Source: an uncultured Bacteroidaceae bacterium
GTDB taxonomy: Bacteria > Bacteroidota > Bacteroidia > Bacteroidales > Bacteroidaceae
Length of the DNA: 33,728 nt
Assembly (NCBI GenBank): GCA_905236065.1
Contig: CAJONZ010000033.1
Coordinates: 1 to 33,728, forward strand
Direction: 5' to 3'
The notes below the pieces were generated by a model. It did no database searches. It worked only from the letters and a program-made list of their open reading frames with translations, and was not told where the DNA came from. Below are positions 7,571-14,290 of the stretch, in pieces; within the stretch, counting starts at the first letter, position 1; every line of letters begins with the position of its first letter. Both the position numbers and the translations under genes were made by a program.

Positions 7571-9346
7571 CTACGCTTTCGATGTCGATTTTTCACCGCC
7601 ATGTTCCTCTGCGGGAATCTGCGGCGGCAAATCCGTTCGGTGGGCATAGATGTGTGGCGACATAATCTCCACACCCGCATGATGGAAATTGTCAAGAATA
7701 TTCTGATGCAACGTTGAATACACGACGGGCAGCGTTTCATAGCTGGTCGTATAGGCATTGATTTCGTACTCCACATAGAAATCGTCCAAAGCCTTCACGA
7801 TGACAAAAGGCTTCGGATTCTTCTTGATATTCGGCGTTGCTTCGGCAGCCGCAATCAACAGCTTTTTGATTTTTTCCCATGGCTCATCATACCCAATCGT
7901 CACCTGTGTGTGGACGACAATGCCGTAGTTTTTGGCCGCCGCCGTGTAGTTCGAAGTCTGCGAACTCATCAGATTGGAATTTGGAATTGTAATGATGTCA
8001 TTCTTCCTGGTTCTGATTCGCGTCACAAGGATTGTCTTCTCCGTGACGTAACCCTCTATATCCCCATATTTTATAAAGTCACCTATATGGAAAGGCCGCA
8101 TGTAGGTCATGACAAGTCCGGCCATCACATTGCCCACAATGGAGGTGGAACCCAGCGACACAATCAAACCGATGAAGACAGAAACGCCCTGGAAAACCTC
8201 CGAATTGGAACTGGGTAGCAAAGGCCATATCATTACCAACATGAAGGAGTAGCACAAAATTCGCAAGATGTAGAACGTCGGTTCCGCCCAATCCGGGTAA
8301 AAGCCGTTAATTTTCAGATTTCCATTTGCTATCTCGTTCGACAGATAGCGCAGTCCCTTCACCAAATAACGGAAACAGAAGATGATGACAATAATCTTAA
8401 AGAATTTCGGCAGGAAACCGATAACCGCAAAGAAGATGTCAGTGACAGGTTCCCAGATATAATTCAATATGGTGTAGGTAAACATCTTTGTCTCAGGAAA
8501 AGCAGAGAACATGAGCGGAATACTGATAAACAGCAGCATCACAATCACCGCAATCCTCAGTACCTTAAACATAATCACCAACAAAATGCCCATCCGGCGC
8601 ATGTTCAGCAATTCATATTCCTTAATGGTCAACGGCTTCAGAAACCTCATCAGTTTGTGAATCCAATACATCCGCCACTTGTGATACGCCCAGTTCGTAG
8701 TCTTAATCAGCGACACCAAAACCGCAAGCACGATTACCACCAACAACAGTCCCCAAAGCTTCTGTTGCAGGCCGTAGTCCTCATGCAGCTCCTGCACCTT
8801 TTCCTGGATAATCTTCCGGTACCTCTCCGCCAATTCCTGCCGCGTCGTGTTTTGCCAAAGTCCGTCCATCTCCGACAGACTCAGCAGCACTTCCTCGCCG
8901 GCCATAATATCTGTAGAGAACTCACTCTCATACACATAAATCGAATCTGCAAAAAAAGACAGCTTTTTGCCCAATTCAATAATCATTTCCCGTGCAGCTT
9001 CAACCCTCGCCTCCGGCAACATGCCTCCACTGCGGGCATACAGCACAAAAAGCGTATCGTCACCCACAACAAGAGGCACACCCCGCGTGATGGCCCGCAA
9101 CGAATCAACACTGGCCTTCCGCTCCGCAAGCTGCCGCACACCAATATTCAGTTTTTCATCCGAACGTTCCAACTGCTCCATCAAGAGCAAATTCTTCATC
9201 TGCTCTTCATGCAACTGACTGCGCAAGTCCTCCATGAGGGAGTCGGAAACCGCACTTAGCGAGTCCTTGACATCCTGAGCCTGCACTCCCACGACGAAGA
9301 AAAACAAAAAAACAGCGGAAATAAACCTAAGAATCATAGTAAACAT
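7571..9346 (-). CDS. MscS-family mechanosensitive channel with periplasmic coiled-coil domain
   Basis: This protein has 591 residues. A signal peptide (about 1-23, ending VGVQA) is followed by a mostly helical periplasmic domain to about residue 200 with coiled-coil character (EEQMKNLLLMEQLERSDEKL). Several membrane helices follow. The pore helix and beta domain are the MscS signature: LGSTSIVGNVMAGLVMTYMR, then FHIGDFIKYGDIEGYVTEK and IRTRKNDIITIPNS. The C-terminal alpha/beta domain ends about residue 570. Channels of this family release solutes on hypo-osmotic shock. The long N-terminal part makes it a YbdG/MscK-type variant. Its promoter lies at 9395-9427. The next gene follows after 46 nt. 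Confidence 0.9.
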   Translation of the reverse strand: MFTMILRFISAVFLFFFVVGVQAQDVKDSLSAVSDSLMEDLRSQLHEEQMKNLLLMEQLERSDEKLNIGVRQLAERKASVDSLRAITRGVPLVVGDDTLFVLYARSGGMLPEARVEAAREMIIELGKKLSFFADSIYVYESEFSTDIMAGEEVLLSLSEMDGLWQNTTRQELAERYRKIIQEKVQELHEDYGLQQKLWGLLLVVIVLAVLVSLIKTTNWAYHKWRMYWIHKLMRFLKPLTIKEYELLNMRRMGILLVIMFKVLRIAVIVMLLFISIPLMFSAFPETKMFTYTILNYIWEPVTDIFFAVIGFLPKFFKIIVIIFCFRYLVKGLRYLSNEIANGNLKINGFYPDWAEPTFYILRILCYSFMLVMIWPLLPSSNSEVFQGVSVFIGLIVSLGSTSIVGNVMAGLVMTYMRPFHIGDFIKYGDIEGYVTEKTILVTRIRTRKNDIITIPNSNLMSSQTSNYTAAAKNYGIVVHTQVTIGYDEPWEKIKKLLIAAAEATPNIKKNPKPFVIVKALDDFYVEYEINAYTTSYETLPVVYSTLHQNILDNFHHAGVEIMSPHIYAHRTDLPPQIPAEEHGGEKSTSKA

Positions 9347-9394
9347 ATAGACAGAAGGTTAGAAACAAACTTACATCTTTTTCAAAAGACAGAT

Positions 9395-9427
9395 GCAAAG
9401 GTACGATTAAGCGAGCGAAAAAGCAAA
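9395..9427 (-). promoter_or_regulatory. Promoter of the MscS-M48-vsr run
   Basis: On the minus strand TTTG (9427-9424) is followed after 20 nt by TACCTTTG (9403-9396) and a C, an ideal Bacteroidetes promoter about 50 nt upstream of the MscS ATG. Confidence 0.75.
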
Positions 9428-9460
9428 AGTTTTTTTGATTTTTCTGATTATCTGAGTGTA

Positions 9461-9622
9461 CCATCAGGACGCTGAAAGCGTCTCCGCTCCGTAACCGTAG
9501 GTCGAAACGACCTGCGGATGGGATGCAAGGAGGGAAGCAGCACCCTGGAGGGGTGCCCCATCAATGGCACTGGGCACCCCCATGCCAACGAATCGCAGAA
9601 CAGTTACAGGGGACAGCCCCAA
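9461..9622. repeat. Array of GC-rich hairpins between divergent promoters
   Basis: A non-coding GC-rich block in an AT-rich gap contains at least four hairpins. GACGC/GCGTC pairs 9468-9472 with 9478-9482 around TGAAA. A 10-bp stem (one G-U) spans 9495-9517 around a 3-nt AAA loop. GGGGTGCCC (9550-9558) pairs with GGGCACCCC (9572-9580), or alternatively GCACCC (9540-9545) with GGGTGC (9551-9556). GGGG/CCCC pairs 9609-9612 with 9617-9620. The block lies upstream of both flanking promoters, so it is outside both 5' leaders. It looks like a dispersed repeat insertion (REP/BIME-like). Its family is not recognised. Confidence 0.65.
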
Positions 9623-9664
9623 ATCATAAAAAAACATAAATAAACGTCACCAACACCGCCTTTT

Positions 9665-9696
9665 TTTCCCCGTTTACCCTTTTCTCCATAAATTTG
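9665..9696 (+). promoter_or_regulatory. Promoter of the TonB-dependent receptor
   Basis: TAAATTTG at 9689-9696 matches the TAnnTTTG element. A T-rich stretch occupies the -33 position (9665-9668, TTTT). The element is 34 nt from the ATG. Confidence 0.55.
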
Positions 9697-9730
9697 TCTG
9701 AAAATCAAATTAAAAACAAAACAAACACAT

Positions 9731-11587
9731 ATGAAACATTTCTTCCTGACCCTCTCGCTCCTGGTAGCTTGCACGTCATCCTTTGCACAAACAGAGGCCA
9801 CACCTCTGAACGAAGTCGTGGTTACAGGCACCCGCAACGCCACCGACGTGCGTCACCTCCCCATGACCGTCACCGTCATCGACCGTGAGAAACTGACCGA
9901 ACAGCACCAACCCTCCATCCTGCCCACCGTCATGCAGGAAGTCCCCGGCCTCTTTGTCACCAGCCGCGCCATGATGGGCTACGGCGTATCGACAGGTGCA
10001 GCCGGCGGCATCAATCTGCGTGGCATCACCGGTGGAGCCGGCCAGCTACTCGTACTCATCGACGGACATCCGCAATATCAAGGCATCTATGGCCACCCCA
10101 TCAGCGACAGCTATCAGACGATGATTGCCGAGCGTGTCGAAGTGCTGCGCGGTCCTGCCTCCATGCTTTATGGCAGCAACGCTATGGGCGGCGTCATCAA
10201 CATCGTCACCCGAGGCATGGAGAGCGATGGCGTACAGACACACGTCAACCTCGGAGCTGGCAGCTACGGCACCGTGCAGACCGAAGCCAGCAATCAGGTA
10301 CGCATCGGGAATTTCTCTTCCACCGTTGCCGCCCAATACAACCGCACCGACAACCACCGTCCCCGCATGGGCTTCCAGCAATATGGTGGCTACGTCAAAC
10401 TGGGCTACGACTTCAGCAAAAACTGGAAAGCCACGGTGGATGCCAACCTCACCCGCTTCAACGCCTCCTATCCGGGAGCAGAAGACAGCCCGCTCTACGA
10501 TGCCGACCAATGGATTACCCGTGGCGTGGCATCAGCAGCCATCGAGAACCACTACGACCGCACCAGCGGAGCCCTGAGCGTCTATACCAACTTTGGCAAC
10601 CACAAGATTGACGACGGCACCGACAACCCCGACAAGCCCACACAACGCTATTTCCGTTCAAAAGACGCACTGACAGGCATTTCTTGGTACCAAAGCGTCC
10701 AACTGTTCAAAGGCAACCGCATCACCGCAGGCGTGGATTACCAGCACATCTACGGCAATGCCTACTACACCTCAAAAAAGACCGGCGAAGTCATGGATAC
10801 CCCCAACAAGCAGAGTGCCCGTTCCCATCGCAACGAAGTTGCCGGCTACGTTGACTTCCGTCAGGACATCATTTCGTGGCTGACCATCGATGCCGGCATC
10901 CGCCTCGACCACCACAGCATCACCGGCACTGAGTGGATTCCGCAGGCAGGCATCGTCGTCCGCCCCATACAGTCGGGCGAAATCAAGGCCATGGCCAGCA
11001 AGGGATTCCGCAACCCCACGATGCGTGAGCTTTATCTTTATCCCCCCTCAAACGAGGAACTGGAGCCTGAACGCCTCTGGAACTACGAACTCTCATGGCG
11101 TCACCGCATAAACGGCGGATTCACCTACGGCGCGAACCTCTTTTACAACAAGGGCGACAACATGATTCAGACCATCCAGCGCAAAAACGTGAACACGGGC
11201 GAGATTGAAAACTGGGGCTTCGAATTGGAAGCCAAATGCCCCATCAACCGCCACTTCGGCGTCAGTGCCAACTCGTCCTACCTGCACATGAAAAACAAAA
11301 TCGTCGCCGCTCCCGTTTCCACGGTTTACCTCGGCATCGATTACCGCAGCAGCAAGTGGTTCGCCAACCTGGGCGTACAACACATCGGCAACCTCTACAC
11401 CGCCGTAGGCAACGACGAAAAGACCGAGAACTTCTGGCTGCTGAACGCCTCCGTCACCTACACCGCCACCCACAACCTCCGCCTTTGGGCACGTGGCGAA
11501 AACCTGCTGGCACAAAGCTACGAAATCAACGCCGGCTACCCCATGCCCCGCGCCACCTTCATGGGCGGCATCACTCTGAACTTCTGA
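9731..11587 (+). CDS. TonB-dependent outer-membrane receptor
   Basis: This protein has 618 residues. A signal peptide (about 1-20, ending SSFAQ) is followed directly by a TonB-box-like LNEVVVTGTRN and the plug domain (about 40-150), with LVLIDGHPQYQGIYG and the hallmark RVEVLRGPASMLYGSNAMGG. A 22-strand barrel follows, with RLDHHSITGTEWIPQAGI and FRNPTMRELYLYPPSN, and the chain ends in the Phe typical of outer-membrane barrels. It lacks the carboxypeptidase-like N-terminal domain of SusC proteins, so it resembles BtuB/CirA-type receptors for metal chelates or cobalamin. No SusD, transporter or riboswitch is adjacent, so the ligand is unknown. The gene is GC-richer than the island that follows. 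Confidence 0.9.
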   Translation: MKHFFLTLSLLVACTSSFAQTEATPLNEVVVTGTRNATDVRHLPMTVTVIDREKLTEQHQPSILPTVMQEVPGLFVTSRAMMGYGVSTGAAGGINLRGITGGAGQLLVLIDGHPQYQGIYGHPISDSYQTMIAERVEVLRGPASMLYGSNAMGGVINIVTRGMESDGVQTHVNLGAGSYGTVQTEASNQVRIGNFSSTVAAQYNRTDNHRPRMGFQQYGGYVKLGYDFSKNWKATVDANLTRFNASYPGAEDSPLYDADQWITRGVASAAIENHYDRTSGALSVYTNFGNHKIDDGTDNPDKPTQRYFRSKDALTGISWYQSVQLFKGNRITAGVDYQHIYGNAYYTSKKTGEVMDTPNKQSARSHRNEVAGYVDFRQDIISWLTIDAGIRLDHHSITGTEWIPQAGIVVRPIQSGEIKAMASKGFRNPTMRELYLYPPSNEELEPERLWNYELSWRHRINGGFTYGANLFYNKGDNMIQTIQRKNVNTGEIENWGFELEAKCPINRHFGVSANSSYLHMKNKIVAAPVSTVYLGIDYRSSKWFANLGVQHIGNLYTAVGNDEKTENFWLLNASVTYTATHNLRLWARGENLLAQSYEINAGYPMPRATFMGGITLNF

Positions 11588-11594
11588 TTACCAC

Positions 11595-11640
11595 TCCTTG
11601 GTGCGGGCGTGTGTACCTGCACCAAGGACAATTTTCTTGC
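11595..11640 (+). terminator. Terminator of the TonB-dependent receptor gene
   Basis: TCCTTGGTGC (11595-11604) pairs perfectly with GCACCAAGGA (11619-11628), and CAATTTTCTT follows. It begins 8 nt after the stop codon. Confidence 0.6.
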
Positions 11641-11677
11641 AAAAACGTCGCATAATATGCGTTATTTTGCAAGTTTT

Positions 11678-11709
11678 TTTGGCAGTTCGGAATAGCTTTA
11701 GTATTTTTG
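11678..11709 (+). promoter_or_regulatory. Promoter of the Fic gene
   Basis: TTTG at 11678-11681 is followed after exactly 20 nt by TATTTTTG at 11702-11709, an ideal Bacteroidetes promoter. It overlaps an upstream in-frame ATG at 11707, which therefore cannot be the start codon. Confidence 0.75.
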
Positions 11710-11766
11710 CCGCAGAATCTGCGACGATACACCCGGCATTTCGTCGCACATAAGTTAGCAAGCATT

Positions 11767-13065
11767 ATGTATATACACGAAAGAGGCAATTGGACAAACT
11801 TCCGTTGGGACACTTCGCAGGTGTCACTCCTTCAGGAGGAAGTGTTTCGTAAACAGGGGTTGCTTTATGGCAGACTGAGCTCTTTGGGCTTTGACAGCAA
11901 ACTGCGTGCTATGGCAGAGAACCTGACTTATGACGTAGTATATTCTTCTGAGATTGAAGGCATCCGACTGAACGTGGAGCAGGTTCGCTCTTCCATTGCC
12001 AGAAAGCTTGGCATTGAGAACGTGAAATTTACTGCGCCTTCGCACTATGTCGATTCCGTTGTGAGTGTAATGCTTGAAGCAGTTCAACATTATGACATGC
12101 CTCTGGGGAAAGAAAAACTTTGTGCTTGGCAAGCTGCTTTCTTTCCATCCGGCTATAGCAAAGGTGGGCAGATAGAGATTGGGCAGTACCGAACAAACGA
12201 GGAACATATCGTCAGTGGAATGTTCGGACATGAAAAGGTTCACTATATTGCTCCTTCTCCAGAGCGCATTGAAGAGGAAATGGAAAAGTTCCTCCTGTGG
12301 TTTGATGGAGAAGAGCCTGTAAGCAGTGTCATCCGTTCTGCCATCGCTCATTTTTGGTTTGTGAGCATTCATCCCTTTGAGGATGGCAATGGACGATTGG
12401 CCCGCATCCTTTCCGACATGCTCTTGGCTCGTGGAGAGAAGAGTGAGTTCCGTTTCTACAATGTCTCATCACAGATTAACAAGGACAAGAATCACTACTA
12501 CGACATTCTTGAACGTATGCAGCATGGCGATGGTGACATTACTGAGTGGTTAGTGTGGTACATGCAGAAATTGGTGGAGGCGCTTGACGAGGCAAACACC
12601 ATCGTTTCTACTATCTTGAACAAGAGTTTTTTCTGGCAGAAAGCATCGGCTGTGCCAATGACAGAACGACAGACGCAGATGCTCAATCTTTTTCTTGACG
12701 GCTATGAGGCAAAGATCACGTCAAAGACATGGGCTACATTGGCAAAATGCTCGAAAGACACGGCCATACGTGACATACAGGACCTGGTTGACAAAAACAT
12801 CCTTATAGAGGACATACCTGGAGCAAAGCGACCAAGCTACTCCATCGTCTATGATGCAGAGGACTTGACGCAGTTCTTCACCGAGGTAAGCATCACAGAA
12901 GAAAATGGCATTCCATATCTCCATGCTCTGTTCAGGGGAAAGAAGCCGATATGCGAAAGAATCCTAAAGCTTGATGCAGACCGATACCAGAAAGGAGATT
13001 TGCCTTTGGCCAATTTGCTCAGTAAATACTGCTCGTATATAGTTGCAAACAATAGAAATTTGTAA
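11767..13065 (+). CDS. Fic family protein, class II, with DUF4172-like N-terminus and C-terminal wHTH
   Basis: This 432-residue protein is predicted to transfer AMP (or another nucleotide group) to a hydroxyl on a target protein. The N-terminal helical part (about 1-90) resembles DUF4172 (IHERGNWTNFRWD) and contains SSEIEG at residues 60-65, which fits the self-inhibitory [S/T]xxxE[G/N] helix with Glu64 in the ATP site. The Fic core has the complete motif HPFEDGNGR at 202-210 (catalytic His202). The C-terminal part (about 300-420) contains a helix-turn-helix-like stretch (TWATLAKCSKDTAIRDIQDLV), suggesting DNA or partner binding. The start at 11767 is chosen because the earlier ATG lies in the promoter. 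The gene opens an AT-richer accessory island. No separate antitoxin is adjacent, as expected for class II. Confidence 0.9.
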   Translation: MYIHERGNWTNFRWDTSQVSLLQEEVFRKQGLLYGRLSSLGFDSKLRAMAENLTYDVVYSSEIEGIRLNVEQVRSSIARKLGIENVKFTAPSHYVDSVVSVMLEAVQHYDMPLGKEKLCAWQAAFFPSGYSKGGQIEIGQYRTNEEHIVSGMFGHEKVHYIAPSPERIEEEMEKFLLWFDGEEPVSSVIRSAIAHFWFVSIHPFEDGNGRLARILSDMLLARGEKSEFRFYNVSSQINKDKNHYYDILERMQHGDGDITEWLVWYMQKLVEALDEANTIVSTILNKSFFWQKASAVPMTERQTQMLNLFLDGYEAKITSKTWATLAKCSKDTAIRDIQDLVDKNILIEDIPGAKRPSYSIVYDAEDLTQFFTEVSITEENGIPYLHALFRGKKPICERILKLDADRYQKGDLPLANLLSKYCSYIVANNRNL

Positions 13066-13076
13066 CTCCCTTTTTA

Positions 13077-13124
13077 GGCCAGATTTCCAATCTTACTAAC
13101 CTCCCACTCCTTTGGAATCTGGCC
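13077..13124. terminator. Hairpin between convergent genes
   Basis: GGCCAGATTTCC (13077-13088) pairs with GGAATCTGGCC (13114-13124), one base bulged. It lies 12 nt after the Fic stop and 43 nt past the stop of the converging four-helix gene. No strong T-tract is present, so this is a candidate bidirectional terminator only. Confidence 0.5.
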
Positions 13125-13166
13125 AATCCATTCCATGCCGCTATCTTTATATTCTCCTGCCATGGG

Positions 13167-13862
13167 TTAGTGATTCTGGTTATTCTGATTATTCTGACTA
13201 CTCTGACTACTCTGATTTCTTTGATTATTCTGATTATTCTGACCATTCCGATAATTGATTCTACTCTGGAACATGCGCTCTTTGATACCACCCTCTTTCA
13301 CAAAGCGGTCCTGCATAGTTACCAACAGCTTGTGGAGCATATACATAGCCTGATGGATGAGAGTAATGCTAAGATTGGCTATTTCCTCGTCATTCATACG
13401 CTGTATCTTCTCTGCATAGTCCTTTTTTATCTGTTCGCTTCGAGCATATTGTCGCATCTTCTCATATCTGGGGTGAAGGTTGCCCCATTGCTCCAGATTG
13501 CGCACACGCAGGTAGTCCTCATAGTCATCAAGCAGTTCCTCCAAGCTTGCCTTCGCCACATTGGTCAGTTTTATCTCTGTTTCGCTGGACGTGGCAGCAG
13601 CTTGATTGCCCTCAGCAATGTTCTGCTTGCCAGAACGGGCAGCCTGTACCATCTGATCAATCGTACGGTCACCTTTCTGCAAATAATGTTGGGTAAAATA
13701 AAAGGTGATGTCATAAATCATTTCAGTCACCTGATAGACTCGCAGGTGGCGATAATGACCATGCTGAGGAAGAAAAGTTATCTTCTGGTTTTGATCATCC
13801 TGATTACTCCGAATATTCTGAGCACTCTGATTATTCTGATAATTTTGATTATTCTGATTCAT
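13167..13862 (-). CDS. Four-helix-bundle suffix-domain protein flanked by Asn/Gln repeats
   Basis: This protein has 231 residues. The core (about 28-205) matches the four-helix-bundle suffix family, related to the 23S rRNA intervening-sequence (S23) proteins. Marks are FLPQHGHYRHLRVYQVTEMI, GDRTIDQMVQAARSGKQNIAEG, SETEIKLTNVAKASLEELLDDYEDYLR and the LINQ-like C-terminal helices. Both termini are low-complexity Asn/Gln tracts: NQNNQNYQNNQ at the start, and NQNNQRNQSSQSSQNNQ near the end. They come from 9-nt DNA repeats and are probably disordered. The ATG overlaps the stop of the degraded AlbA_2 gene (ATGA). Its function is unknown; S23-type bundles can bind nucleic acid or act as accessory subunits. 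Confidence 0.8.
   Translation of the reverse strand: MNQNNQNYQNNQSAQNIRSNQDDQNQKITFLPQHGHYRHLRVYQVTEMIYDITFYFTQHYLQKGDRTIDQMVQAARSGKQNIAEGNQAAATSSETEIKLTNVAKASLEELLDDYEDYLRVRNLEQWGNLHPRYEKMRQYARSEQIKKDYAEKIQRMNDEEIANLSITLIHQAMYMLHKLLVTMQDRFVKEGGIKERMFQSRINYRNGQNNQNNQRNQSSQSSQNNQNNQNH
13170..13260. repeat. 9-nt repeat tract encoding the C-terminal NQ tail
   Basis: About ten imperfect tandem copies of a 9-nt unit like TTCTGATTA occur (plus strand reading ATTCTGATTATTCTGACTAC and similar). Because the unit is a multiple of three, copy-number change would lengthen or shorten the protein tail without a frameshift. Confidence 0.75.
13795..13862. repeat. 9-nt repeat tract encoding the N-terminal NQ leader
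   Basis: About seven imperfect copies of the same 9-nt unit (CTGATTATT/CTGATAATT) lie at the other end of the same gene and in the same orientation. Recombination between this tract and 13170-13260 would delete the gene core. Confidence 0.7.
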
Positions 13863-14148
13863 CTTCCCATGACTTTAGCCATTAATGCTGTTTTCTGTTG
13901 CTCCAACTCTTGCAGATGAGCAAAGATTTCCTCGCTTTTTGGGGTGGCACATATTTGTAGAATTCATTGCTGTCCTCTAATAGTTTCTTGCTATCTTTCA
14001 GGCCACAAACCTCATGGTCACCATCCACGCCCAAATACACGACGACTCCCTGAGCGTTTGCAAAGCCGCAAATCCATTTCAGGTATTCGTCTTTCCAGAT
14101 ACGTTTGAACTCAACGTCCTGGCATTCTTTTGGTTTTATCTTGCTCAT
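13859..14148 (-). pseudogene. Degraded AlbA_2 (Schlafen-like) gene, internal deletion with frameshift
   Basis: The first about 57 codons read as an AlbA_2 domain start: KECQDVEFKRIWKDEYLKWI, CGFANAQGVVVYLGVDGD, VCGLKDSKKLLED. Family members continue for several hundred residues, but here the frame runs into an unrelated tail and stops at 13882. The other frame over 13859-13945 reads smoothly as CATPKSEEIFAHLQELEQQ then KTALMAKVMGR, and its TGA overlaps the ATG of the four-helix gene (ATGA). This looks like the surviving tail of the original protein. The simplest reading is an internal deletion of most of the gene near 13945-13980 that put the two ends out of frame. AGGAG precedes the ATG at 14148. 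Confidence 0.75.
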
Positions 14149-14290
14149 CTCCTTATAACGTTTTCATTCCTGTTTCTATTACGTGTTGAAATTATGGTAA
14201 CGTATCTATCCCTGTGTCACTTCTCATGTGCAATAATTCATTTTTCTCATTAGATAAAATTATGATTATGAACTGTCTCCACCGATTCTG

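Noticed and set aside
9461-9730. Cobalamin or other riboswitch controlling the TonB-dependent receptor
   Set aside because: No B12-box or other known riboswitch core was found, and the hairpins lie upstream of the receptor promoter.
13167-13862. Accessory (Avd-like) subunit of a diversity-generating retroelement
   Set aside because: The bundle fold is similar, but no reverse transcriptase, template repeat or variable repeat is in the window.
13170-13919. Plus-strand open frame of 249 codons rich in Ile, Leu and Thr
   Set aside because: It is the complement of the NQ repeat tracts and the four-helix gene. The hydrophobic repeats are an artefact of the 9-nt DNA repeat.
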